DNA from: DASUUI01 sp964577965
Lineage (GTDB): Bacteria; Gemmatimonadota; Gemmatimonadetes; Gemmatimonadales; Gemmatimonadaceae
DNA: 13,346 bases
Direction of reading: 5' to 3'
NCBI GenBank assembly: GCA_964577965.1
Contig: CAZOAT010000070.1
Location: 1-13,346, forward strand
Below, piece after piece: positions 1-7,178 of the stretch. A model generated the notes under the pieces. That model was not told where the DNA came from, did no database searches, and was given only the letters and a program-made list of their open reading frames with translations. Every line of letters begins with the position of its first letter. The stretch's first letter is position 1. The position numbers were made by a program, and so were the translations under genes.

Positions 1-74
1 TCGTGGAGAAGAAGGAAGACAGGCCGGCACCGGCAGGAGCAGGCGCCGGTGGTGGCATGGGCGGGATGTACTAA
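1..74 (+). CDS. groEL: Chaperonin GroEL, C-terminal end only (partial)
   Basis: Only the last 23 codons are present, read from base 3 to the TAA at 72-74; the gene begins left of the window. The visible tail is a charged stretch (VEKKED), an Ala/Pro/Gly-rich linker, then GGGMGGMY. A Gly/Met-rich (GGM) C-terminal tail is the hallmark of bacterial GroEL, where it hangs into the folding chamber of the tetradecameric ATP-dependent chaperonin. The V-E-K-K/P-E/D lead-in also matches GroEL of many phyla. The upstream groES and any CIRCE heat-shock operator would lie outside the window, so nothing can be said about its regulation. A hairpin follows 15 bases after the stop. The call rests on this short tail alone but the motif is distinctive. 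Confidence 0.88.
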   Translation, partial: VEKKEDRPAPAGAGAGGGMGGMY

Positions 75-88
75 ACCGCACTGCGGAT

Positions 89-121
89 TGCGGACTGCGA
101 GGACAGCGGCCGCAGTCCGCA
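89..121 (+). terminator. Hairpin after groEL, probable transcription terminator
   Basis: An 11-bp perfect inverted repeat (TGCGGACTGCG at 89-99, CGCAGTCCGCA at 111-121) encloses an 11-base loop, beginning 15 bases after the groEL stop. There is no T-run after the stem, so it is not a classical intrinsic terminator. Strong GC hairpins without a U-tract are common behind genes in GC-rich bacteria, but whether it ends transcription or only protects the 3' end of the mRNA cannot be told from sequence. Confidence 0.5.
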
Positions 122-142
122 GCCGGTCGAGCCACTTCACGT

Positions 143-177
143 GAACAGGCCTTCGGCGTCACGCCGGGGCCCTGTTC
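143..177 (+). terminator. Second hairpin between groEL and the S9 peptidase gene
   Basis: GAACAGG (143-149) pairs with CCTGTTC (171-177), and inside it CGGCG (154-158) pairs with CGCCG (162-166) around a TCA loop, with a small internal mismatch between the two helices. Together with the hairpin at 89-121 this gives two tandem structured elements in a 185-base spacer. It may be a back-up terminator for groEL or a structured leader; no T-run follows. Confidence 0.35.
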
Positions 178-228
178 TACAGGCGCGGGCGCAGCCGCAG
201 ACATTTCGTCCGGCTGGCTCCACAGCCT

Positions 229-254
229 TATTTTACATTCGCCAATCAGGAGAG
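229..254 (+). promoter_or_regulatory. Candidate -10 and Shine-Dalgarno for the S9 peptidase gene
   Basis: AGGAGAG at 248-254 is a strong ribosome binding site, five bases before the ATG at 260, and fixes that start. TATTTT at 229-234 is a possible -10 element in a locally AT-rich patch, which would put the RNA start near 241. The matching -35 is poor (TTCGTC about 18 bases upstream), so the promoter part is weak while the ribosome binding site is convincing. Confidence 0.4.
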
Positions 255-259
255 AAGTC

Positions 260-3004
260 ATGAAGAGACTGCAGCGGGTGGCAATGACCTGGGTTGCTTG
301 CGCAGGGGCAGTTTCCCTGGGCGTGGCATGCGCGCCGGCTGCGTCGATCACGCCGGCCGCGCCGGCGGCAACGGCCCTCGCTGGATTCCCGCCGCTCATT
401 CCGGTCAACCACTTCTTCGACAATCCGGAGATCACCGGCGCGCGCATTTCTCCCGACGGGGCGTGGCTCTCCTACCTGAAACCGTACCGCGGCAAGCTCA
501 ATATCCACGTCCGCCGGATCGGCGACACGACTGAGCGGGTGATGACGGCCGACACGATCCGGCCGGTGCTCAACTACTTCTGGGCGGCAGACGGTTCTCA
601 GATCCTGTACGCCCAGGACAAGGGGGGTAATGAGAACTATCACGTGTATTCGGTGCCGCTTACTGGCGCGGGCATCCCCGAAGCGCGCAACCTCACGCCG
701 TTTGACGACGTCCGCGCCCAGATCGTGGCCGTCCCCGTCGATCTTCCGGAGCGCATCCTGATCGCAATGAACCGGCGCGACCCCGCCTTGTTCGACGCGT
801 TCTGGCTCGATATCCGTACCGGCGAGCTAACACTCGTCAGTGAAAATCCAGGTCGACACGCCGGATATCTGCTGGACAAGCAGCACCGTCTGCGAGTCGC
901 GCTGGCCACGAACGCCGCCGGGGGCACCGAGATTCACACCCGTGCTTCGGACACCGCTCCCTGGCGAACGATCGCCAGTTATCCGGCGAGCGAGCAGGTC
1001 ATTCCTCTGCGGGTGCATCCGGACGGACGGAGGATGTACGCGTCCAGCAATCACGGTGACACGGACCTGGCCCGGCTGGTCTTCATCGACATGGAGACGG
1101 GTGCGGAAACCCGGATCGAGACCGATCCGGAGAACCAGGTCGATTTCAGCGGTGCCTACTTCAGCGACCTGACGGATGAACTGATCGCGACCTGGTACAA
1201 CGCAGATACGGTTCGCATCTATCCGAAGAACGAACGGTTCGCGCGGGATCTGGAGCGCATTCGGGCCCTGCACGAAGGGCAGCCGAACATCACGTCGAGT
1301 ACACGGGATGAGAACGTGTTCACGATTGCGTTCGACTCGCCCGTCGATCCTGGTGTCACCTACCTGTACGACCGCACAACAGGCCGTGGCGAGTTCCTTT
1401 TCCGACCGCGTCCCTGGCTCAACGCGGATCACCTCGCCTTCATGACGCCGGTGTCATTCCCCGCGCGCGACGGCCTGACGCTTCACGGCTACCTCTCCAC
1501 TCCGCGCGGCGCCACCGCCCGGAACCTGCCGATGGTGCTGCTGGTCCACGGCGGTCCCTGGGCGCGCGACTCCTGGGGCTATCAGCCCGAGGTACAGCTC
1601 CTGACCAACCGGGGCTATGCGGTACTTCAGGTGAACTACCGCGGCTCCACCGGCTTCGGCAAGCACTTCTTCAACGCGGCGGTCGGAGAGTGGGCGGAAA
1701 AGATGCACACCGACCTGATCGACGGTGTGGAGTGGGCCGTGCGGGAGGGCACTGCCGACCCGGCGCGGATCGGCGTGTACGGCGGGTCCTATGGCGGCTA
1801 CGCCACGCTCATAAGTCTCACAAGAACCGCGGAGACATTCGCCTGCGGCGTCAGCTATGTCGGTCCGTCTTCGCTGGTGACGCTGATCGAGTCGTTCCCG
1901 GCCTACTGGCGCCCGTTCCTGGAGGGAACCTGGTACCGGCATGTCGGGGACCCGAGCATCCCGGAGCAGCGCGAGGACCTGCTGGCACGGTCGCCGATCA
2001 CGATGGTCGACCGCATAGTTGACCCGCTGTTGATCGTGCAGGGCGCAAACGACCCCCGCGTTACCAAACTGGAGTCGGATCAGCTCGCCATCGCGTTGCG
2101 CGATCGGGGTGTGCCGGTGCGATACATGCTCGCGGAGAACGAGGGTCACGGCTTCATCAATCCGGACAACCGCATCGCACTGTACCACGCCATGCAGCTG
2201 TTTTTCGCCGATTGCCTTGGCGGCCGCGCGCAACAGGGGATCGAGGCGCCGATTCAGCGGCGCATCGATCAGATGATGGTGGATGTGGATACGCTGCGGC
2301 TGGCCCCCGTGGCTGCAGCGGGTGGCGCGGCGGTCGCCGCCGTCGCGATCAGTTTCAGCGGCACGCTGATGCCGGCGACACTGACCTACTCGCAGAAGAT
2401 CGAACTCCCTGGAGGCACGATGGAAGCCAGCACCACGCAGTCGATCAGCTCCACGACTATCGACGGCACGCCTGCGTGGCTGGTGGTGGAGAGCGCTCAG
2501 TCACCGATGGGGGCGGCCAGTGACAGCGTGTACCTCGATCGCGCGACACTGCTGCCGCTGCGGCGTGTTGCACGCCAGGGTCCGGCGACGATCGAGCTCA
2601 CGTTTGCGCCCGGCAGCGTTCGGGGTGCCATCCAGGCCGGCCCGCAGCAGCTGCCGATCGATGCCCGCGTACAGGGCAGTGCGCTGGTCACCGGAGCTCC
2701 GCTCAACGCGGCGCTGGGCACGCTGACGCTCACCGAGGCATACGCGGCCACCCTGGAAACCTTCGACGTCCTGGCGGCCCGGGTAGTCCCGCAGACGATC
2801 CGCGTTACCGGATCGGAAACCGTGACAGTGCCAGCGGGGAGTTTCGAAAGCTGGAAACTCGACCTCACGCCGAACGACGGATCGCAACAGCCGTCAGTCA
2901 TCTGGATAGAGAAGGCCGCTCCCCACCGCGTGGTCAGGTCGATCACCCGGCTGCCGGCGCAGGCCGGTGGCGGAACGGTGACGGCGGAGCTCACCAGCCC
3001 GTGA
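260..3004 (+). CDS. Secreted S9-family peptidase (prolyl oligopeptidase/dipeptidyl-peptidase-like) with C-terminal accessory domain
   Basis: A 914-residue serine peptidase, probably exported and cutting peptides in the periplasm or at the envelope. Residues 1-24 are a signal peptide; Cys24 follows L-G-V-A, only a weak lipobox, so lipid anchoring is uncertain. Residues about 50-395 have the beta-propeller style of S9 enzymes (ISPDG, WAADGSQILY, DRTTG). The alpha/beta-hydrolase catalytic domain follows: oxyanion motif HGGPW at 430-434, nucleophile Ser510 in GGSYGGY, Asp598 in GANDPRV, His630 in NEGHGF. All triad residues are intact. Family members usually stop soon after the equivalent of residue 680 (here QMMVDVD at 671-677). 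This one continues for about 235 residues of strand-rich, Thr/Ser-rich sequence reminiscent of the DUF3108-type lipocalin-like fold (YSQKIELPGG, PAGSFESWKLDL, WIEKAAPHRVV). The start is set by the ribosome binding site at 248-254. The gene stands alone; substrate specificity is not readable. Confidence 0.92.
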   Translation: MKRLQRVAMTWVACAGAVSLGVACAPAASITPAAPAATALAGFPPLIPVNHFFDNPEITGARISPDGAWLSYLKPYRGKLNIHVRRIGDTTERVMTADTIRPVLNYFWAADGSQILYAQDKGGNENYHVYSVPLTGAGIPEARNLTPFDDVRAQIVAVPVDLPERILIAMNRRDPALFDAFWLDIRTGELTLVSENPGRHAGYLLDKQHRLRVALATNAAGGTEIHTRASDTAPWRTIASYPASEQVIPLRVHPDGRRMYASSNHGDTDLARLVFIDMETGAETRIETDPENQVDFSGAYFSDLTDELIATWYNADTVRIYPKNERFARDLERIRALHEGQPNITSSTRDENVFTIAFDSPVDPGVTYLYDRTTGRGEFLFRPRPWLNADHLAFMTPVSFPARDGLTLHGYLSTPRGATARNLPMVLLVHGGPWARDSWGYQPEVQLLTNRGYAVLQVNYRGSTGFGKHFFNAAVGEWAEKMHTDLIDGVEWAVREGTADPARIGVYGGSYGGYATLISLTRTAETFACGVSYVGPSSLVTLIESFPAYWRPFLEGTWYRHVGDPSIPEQREDLLARSPITMVDRIVDPLLIVQGANDPRVTKLESDQLAIALRDRGVPVRYMLAENEGHGFINPDNRIALYHAMQLFFADCLGGRAQQGIEAPIQRRIDQMMVDVDTLRLAPVAAAGGAAVAAVAISFSGTLMPATLTYSQKIELPGGTMEASTTQSISSTTIDGTPAWLVVESAQSPMGAASDSVYLDRATLLPLRRVARQGPATIELTFAPGSVRGAIQAGPQQLPIDARVQGSALVTGAPLNAALGTLTLTEAYAATLETFDVLAARVVPQTIRVTGSETVTVPAGSFESWKLDLTPNDGSQQPSVIWIEKAAPHRVVRSITRLPAQAGGGTVTAELTSP

Positions 3005-3591
3005 GCGTAGGAGTGCGATGAGCTCCAAGCCACAGTGAATCCGACGTCTGAAATGGTCGCTCCTTCGCTTACGGGACTGCGTTTACACATCGCATGCGCG
3101 CGGGCCCTCTGGTTCGATGCTTGGCCTTTGCGCCGCGTGAACAGCGGGGGCGATGCGCATCGTCTCCCGGGAATCGACACGCTGGCCGATGTGCTGACGT
3201 AGCACAAGCAAGTGTACGAGGAAACCAGCGATGACTCCTGCCTGAACTCGTGCTGCGAACCGCTGCCGTCGCACTGCTCGGAGCGTGCGACGACTCGCCA
3301 TTGTCATCCGGCTATCGGTTCTCACGCTCGCGTTAGTTACCTTCAGTCGCCACGGTCGCGTCCGGGACAGCGTTTCCCGTTCCGTCAGTCGCGTGGATGC
3401 TCAGCTGGTCGTCCTGCGGTTGAGTCGTTGCAGGAAACCACGAGCGCGGTTCCCGGGATCAGGCATGCCAGGGCAGGGTGCGCTGCGCCGCTGAGAGAAA
3501 CCCGTATACCCCGAAGCGAAGTGTTGAGTGATGCGGCTGCCGGCTGAGGCTGAGCCTCTAGTACGAGCGCCCGCGAGAGAGAATACATACA
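3005..3591. other. Long gap without a convincing gene; one nearly open frame, possible decayed gene
   Basis: No frame here has a good ribosome binding site together with normal protein composition. On the plus strand one frame is open from 3011 to its stop at 3545-3547 except for a single TAG at 3200-3202; a possible GTG start is at 3035. Its product would be rich in Cys, Ser, Arg and His and resembles no family I recognise. A different frame starting GTG at 3285 begins like a signal peptide (MRRLAIVIRLSVLTLALV) and then becomes Arg-rich, as in a decayed or frameshifted secreted-protein gene. A short hairpin, GAGGC(3546-3550)-TGA-GCCTC(3554-3558), precedes the next gene. The most likely reading is an intergenic region holding gene remnants; a leader region for the amidohydrolase is an alternative. 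Confidence 0.4.
3268..3291. repeat. Compact 24-base inverted repeat in the 3005-3591 gap
   Basis: GTCGCAC (3268-3274) is repeated in inverted form as GTGCGAC (3285-3291), and between them GCTC (3276-3279) and GAGC (3281-3284) are also complementary. Apart from one unpaired T and the central G the whole element is symmetric. It could be a protein-binding operator-like site or a stem-loop. It ends at the possible GTG start at 3285, so it may also be chance structure at a decayed gene start. Confidence 0.3.
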
Positions 3592-5124
3592 GTGATGAAG
3601 ACCTTCCTGACTGCGGTGCGGCTCCTGGCCGTGCTGTTGCTTGCTGAAAGCCTTGTTGCCGCTTCGGGCCACGCGCAGGTCGCGCATGGCCAGCGGTACA
3701 ACCGGCTCGCGATCCGGAACGCCACGATCGTGGACGGCAACGGCACGCCAGCGCGTGGACCCGCGGACATCGTCGTGCAGGGGAACACGATCGCCGAGAT
3801 CGTGTGGCTGGATCCGGTCGCGCTCAGGTCGCAGAGCGCCAGGCGCCCCCAGGCGGACGTCGAGATAGACGCAACCGGCAAGTACGTCCTTCCAGGCCTC
3901 ATCAATGCGCACGGGCACGTGCAGGACGAGCGCGGCGGCAGGGCGCAGCCGGTGGATTACCAGCTGAAGCTGTGGCTGGCGAGTGGGATCACCACGGTGC
4001 GCGAGGTTGGGGCGGACAGCACGCACAACGTGCTGGCGTTGCGGGACAGGAGTCGCGCAGGAACGGTGGCATCGCCCCGCATCTACGTCTACGCGCGCTT
4101 TCATCATCCACCGCGGCCGACAACTCCGGCAGCAGCACGCGAGCGCGTCCGCGCTCTCAAGCGCTCGGGGGTGGACGGAATCAAGATCACTGGACTCGAT
4201 CGCGACATCCTCGCGGCTATGCTGGACGAGGCGAAGAGGCAGGATCTGCGCGTCGCCCATCATGCCGGCGTCGAGGAGACCAACGCCTGGGACGATATCC
4301 GGTTCGGCGCCACGAGCATAGAACACTGGTACGGAGTACCCGATGCGGCGATCGCCGCCGGCGTGCAGAACTTCCCGGCGGGCTACAACTACAACGACGA
4401 GGTTGACCGCTTCCGCTACGCTGGCCGGCTGTGGCGAGAGGCGGATCCCAAACGGCTGAAGTCTGTGCTCGACTCCATGGCCTCAGCTGGTGTCGCCTGG
4501 GTGCCGACGCTCGATATCTACGAGGCGAGTCGCGACCTGCAGCGCGCGCAGACGCAGCCCTGGTTCCGCGACTACCTGCACCCCACGCTCGAGGAGTACT
4601 TCCGCCCCGATCCGGGGAACCACGGATCGTATTTCTTCGGGTGGACTTCGACCGACGAGACGTTCTGGAAGGAGAACTACCGGCTATGGATGGACGCGCT
4701 CCGCCACTTCGCGAGCCGTGGCGGAGTTATCGGCGCGGGTGAGGACGCGGGATTCATCTATCAGATGTACGGCTTCGGGCTGATCCGTGAGCTGGAGCTG
4801 CACCAGGAAGCGGGTTTCCATCCGATCACAGTCATCCAGCACGCCACCGGCAACAACGCGCGCATACTCGGCGAAGAGTCGCGGCTGGGCAGGGTCCGTC
4901 CCGGCTATCTGGCGGATCTGATCGTCGTCAATGGCAACCCTCTGGAGAACCTCAAGGTTCTGTATCCCACCGGTGTAGAGGTCATTAGCGATGGCGTAGC
5001 GACTACAGCCGGTGGAGTCGAGTGGACCATCAAGGATGGCATTCCGTATCATGGCCCGAGTCTCCTCGGGGAGGTGAAGGAGATGGTCGCAGCGGCGCGG
5101 ACCGCTGCCGGGAGCGGCAGGTGA
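3592..5124 (+). CDS. Secreted metal-dependent amidohydrolase
   Basis: A 510-residue amidohydrolase-superfamily protein, probably an exported hydrolase of amide, imide or peptide-like bonds. A signal peptide covers about residues 1-29 (hydrophobic core LLAVLLLA, cleavage near GHAQ). The N-terminal strands (NATIVDGNG, VVQGNTIAEI) and the return of that small beta-domain at the C-terminus (GRVRPGYLADLIVVNGNP) are typical. Visible metal ligands: HxH at His107/His109 in NAHGHV, likely carbamylated Lys198 in DGIKITG, His223 or His224 in RVAHHAG, His245 in SIEHWYG, and Asp385 in GAGEDAG, where Glu replaces the more usual Thr of GTDAG. The start may be GTG 3592 or ATG 3595; GAGAGAG at 3575-3581 is only a weak ribosome binding site. 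The stop TGA (5122-5124) overlaps the kinase start as GTGA, implying translational coupling. The exact substrate is unknown. Confidence 0.9.
   Translation: MMKTFLTAVRLLAVLLLAESLVAASGHAQVAHGQRYNRLAIRNATIVDGNGTPARGPADIVVQGNTIAEIVWLDPVALRSQSARRPQADVEIDATGKYVLPGLINAHGHVQDERGGRAQPVDYQLKLWLASGITTVREVGADSTHNVLALRDRSRAGTVASPRIYVYARFHHPPRPTTPAAARERVRALKRSGVDGIKITGLDRDILAAMLDEAKRQDLRVAHHAGVEETNAWDDIRFGATSIEHWYGVPDAAIAAGVQNFPAGYNYNDEVDRFRYAGRLWREADPKRLKSVLDSMASAGVAWVPTLDIYEASRDLQRAQTQPWFRDYLHPTLEEYFRPDPGNHGSYFFGWTSTDETFWKENYRLWMDALRHFASRGGVIGAGEDAGFIYQMYGFGLIRELELHQEAGFHPITVIQHATGNNARILGEESRLGRVRPGYLADLIVVNGNPLENLKVLYPTGVEVISDGVATTAGGVEWTIKDGIPYHGPSLLGEVKEMVAAARTAAGSGR
5110..5123 (+). promoter_or_regulatory. 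Ribosome binding site and GTGA overlap that set the kinase start
   Basis: GGGAG at 5110-5114 lies six bases before GTG 5121, and that GTG overlaps the amidohydrolase stop TGA at 5122-5124. This supports GTG 5121 over the longer open frame from 5022 and over ATG 5190, which has no good ribosome binding site but would begin closer to the conserved kinase domain. Confidence 0.6.
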
Positions 5125-7025
5125 CGGCCCGGCGCACAGCCACACCGCGTCCCGGTGCGCGCACAGGTCCGCCAGCCTGGGCGAGCGGCATGGCGGAGCG
5201 TGACTTCACCGCTGACGTGACAGCGGCGCTTACCGACCGGTACGCGATCGAGCGTGAGCTCGGCTCCGGCGGAATGGCCACCGTGTACCTGGGACTCGAT
5301 CTCAAGCACAGGCGTGACGTCGCCATCAAGGTGCTGCGGCCGGACCTCGCCGCGACGATCGCAGGCGACCGCTTCATCCGTGAGGTCGAGATTGCCGCGC
5401 GGTTGCAGCACCCCCACATCGTCGGCGTCCTCGACTCCGGTCGCGTGGGCGACGTTCTGTACTACGTCATGCCGTACATCCCCGGTGAATCGCTGCGTGG
5501 CCGACTGTCACGTCACGGGGAGCTGCCCCTCGGCGAGGGGATTCGCATCCTGCGCGGCATAGTCGAAGCGCTGGCACACGCCCACTATGAAGGGGTCGTG
5601 CACCGCGACATCAAGCCGGAGAACGTGCTGGTCATCGAGTCCGGTGGTCGCGGGCCCTCCCGCCTGCACGCGATGGTCGCCGACTTCGGCGTGGCCAAGG
5701 CACTCACCGACTCCGCAGCCGCGGCCCACTCGAACGTGACGAGCGCCGGCATTGCGGTAGGTACGCCGGCGTACATGGCGCCGGAACAGGGAGCGGCCGA
5801 CCCGAACATCGATCACCGCTGCGACATCTACAGTGTGGGGATCGTGGCCTACGAGATGTTCGTGGGCCGACCGCCGTTCTCCGGGATTACGCCGCAGCAG
5901 ACCATTGCCGCGCACATCACACAGACTCCGGATCCGCTCTCCCGGATGCGCCCGGCCGTTCCGGCCGCAATCGAAACGCTGGTAATGCGGTGCCTCGAGA
6001 AACGACCCGCCGACCGCTGGCAGAGCGCCGAGGACATGCTCGCGCACCTCGACCACGTATCCGCATCGTCAGCGACTGCGGGAGTGACGGCGCGTCCGAC
6101 CGCCGACGTCGTGGAGGCCAGCTTCCGGCTCAGTGAGCGCGTGTGCCGTCGTCTCAACCGCGAGACGCTGGACCCACGTGTCATCGGCGGAGAGATGCGG
6201 TACGCCGACAATCGTATCGGCTCTGACACGCTCGTCTGCTACATACATGGCATCGGCCAGGATCACTCGCTCTTCGCGGAAGTGCTGGCGGGCTCGCAGT
6301 ACCATGCGGTGTCGCCGACGATGTTCGGCTTCGAGCCGGCGGCGCGCCAGCGCATCCCTCTGTCATTCGGCGATCATGCGACGCTGCTGCGCGAATTTCT
6401 CCGCTCGGTGATAGTACGCGACAAGCCGCGACACGTCGTACTGGTGGGCTTCTCCTCCGGGGCCGACCTCGGGTTCGAGATCCTCACTGCCCCCGTCGAG
6501 GATCCGATCCACGCTGACGCATTCATAACTCTCGGTGCGAACCTCTCAGTCGAAACGTGTTTCGCGTCGAAGGTCTTCGCCCGGATGCACAGTGGTGATG
6601 AGCGGGCGGTCCTCTCGGACCTGACAGCGATGGGGCTGGCGGCGCACACGATCAACGAGTGGCTCAACGTGCACGAGTATCTCGTGGAGACCGTGAGGAA
6701 ATTCCGCTCGAACGCCGCGCCGCTGCGGAGCTTCGCCGCGGACCTGTACGGGCGATTCGAAAACGATGGCCCCCGGCAGTTCGTAACCTGGTTCCGCGCG
6801 GCCAGTGCGCGGGTGAAGGTGCTGCGCTGCGTGTTCGAGGACAACGACACCTGCAACCGCATCGTCCACGACCTCCGCCTGCGAAACCTGGACGACGGGC
6901 TGCTGGGCGATCAGTACCGCCCCGAGACGCTCGTGATCGAGGAGGGCGCAGACCACTTTGCCCTCAGGGAAGAGGACCGGCTGTCGGGACACGTCGAGGC
7001 AGTGCTCGCCGAGCTGGGGCGGTAG
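5121..7025 (+). CDS. Soluble Ser/Thr protein kinase fused to an alpha/beta-hydrolase domain
   Basis: A 634-residue two-domain protein. Residues about 40-313 are a Hanks-type kinase with all key motifs: glycine loop GSGGMATV (48-55), Lys70 in VAIK, HRDIKPEN (161-168, catalytic Asp163), DFG (188-190), GTPAYMAPE (214-222; Thr215 near the APE). After a linker of about 50 residues comes an alpha/beta-hydrolase module: oxyanion segment IHGIGQD around His376-Gly377, nucleophile elbow G443-F-S445-S-G447, a candidate acid at Asp574 or Asp576 in FEDND, and His612 in GADHF near the C-terminus. No hydrophobic stretch long enough for a transmembrane helix is visible, unlike the common bacterial kinase with membrane helix plus outer sensor, so it should be cytosolic. 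Its start overlaps the amidohydrolase stop. Inference: the hydrolase may sense or process a small ligand and be controlled by, or control, phosphorylation; targets are unknown. Confidence 0.9.
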   Translation: MTARRTATPRPGARTGPPAWASGMAERDFTADVTAALTDRYAIERELGSGGMATVYLGLDLKHRRDVAIKVLRPDLAATIAGDRFIREVEIAARLQHPHIVGVLDSGRVGDVLYYVMPYIPGESLRGRLSRHGELPLGEGIRILRGIVEALAHAHYEGVVHRDIKPENVLVIESGGRGPSRLHAMVADFGVAKALTDSAAAAHSNVTSAGIAVGTPAYMAPEQGAADPNIDHRCDIYSVGIVAYEMFVGRPPFSGITPQQTIAAHITQTPDPLSRMRPAVPAAIETLVMRCLEKRPADRWQSAEDMLAHLDHVSASSATAGVTARPTADVVEASFRLSERVCRRLNRETLDPRVIGGEMRYADNRIGSDTLVCYIHGIGQDHSLFAEVLAGSQYHAVSPTMFGFEPAARQRIPLSFGDHATLLREFLRSVIVRDKPRHVVLVGFSSGADLGFEILTAPVEDPIHADAFITLGANLSVETCFASKVFARMHSGDERAVLSDLTAMGLAAHTINEWLNVHEYLVETVRKFRSNAAPLRSFAADLYGRFENDGPRQFVTWFRAASARVKVLRCVFEDNDTCNRIVHDLRLRNLDDGLLGDQYRPETLVIEEGADHFALREEDRLSGHVEAVLAELGR

Positions 7026-7044
7026 CGCTCCCGCACTCGAACGG

Positions 7045-7064
7045 GCCCGGGGTTTCCGCCGGGC
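7045..7064 (+). terminator. GC hairpin after the kinase gene
   Basis: GCCCGG (7045-7050) pairs with CCGGGC (7059-7064) across an eight-base loop, about 20 bases after the kinase stop at 7025. There is no T-run. It may end or stabilise the amidohydrolase-kinase mRNA. The rest of the 153-base spacer holds a run of seven A at 7128-7134 and a weak promoter candidate before the next gene. Confidence 0.3.
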
Positions 7065-7139
7065 GGCGTGGCAGGGGTGCGCAGGCTGCCCGGAGCTGTC
7101 ACGCAACGGTCCATTTCCGGGAGAGACAAAAAAACGAGC

Positions 7140-7168
7140 TTGGCTGCAGCACGCCCGGATCCCAGATT
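7140..7168 (+). promoter_or_regulatory. Weak promoter candidate before the PagL-like gene
   Basis: TTGGCT (7140-7145) and CAGATT (7163-7168) are separated by 17 bases, the ideal sigma-70 spacing, but match the consensus at only four and three positions. The predicted RNA start near 7175 is about four bases before ATG 7179, and no ribosome binding site lies in between. If real, the transcript would be leaderless. The low consensus match makes this a candidate only. Confidence 0.2.
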
Positions 7169-7178
7169 TCCTCCTGAG

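Noticed and set aside
1454..2233. A 259-codon open frame on the minus strand inside the S9 peptidase gene
   Set aside because: It lies fully opposite well-conserved catalytic-domain coding sequence, has Arg/Val/His-heavy composition and no recognisable domain. Long antisense frames are expected in GC-rich coding DNA.
3285..3494. Possible small secreted protein starting with GTG at 3285
   Set aside because: The first 20 residues look like a signal peptide but the rest is Arg/Ser-rich with no mature-protein character, and GGAG is only one base before the GTG. It is kept only as part of the gap description.
3385..4326. A 313-codon open frame on the minus strand across the gap and the amidohydrolase start
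   Set aside because: Most of it is antisense to conserved amidohydrolase sequence including the HxH motif; its product shows no domain, and no ribosome binding site was seen.
5022..5120. Upstream extension of the kinase reading frame
   Set aside because: It would overlap about 100 bases of the amidohydrolase, encodes a non-conserved tail, and a better start with a ribosome binding site exists at 5121.
7068..7178. N-terminal extension of the PagL-like frame
   Set aside because: It would put 37 basic residues before a clear signal peptide; ATG 7179 starts right at the signal peptide.
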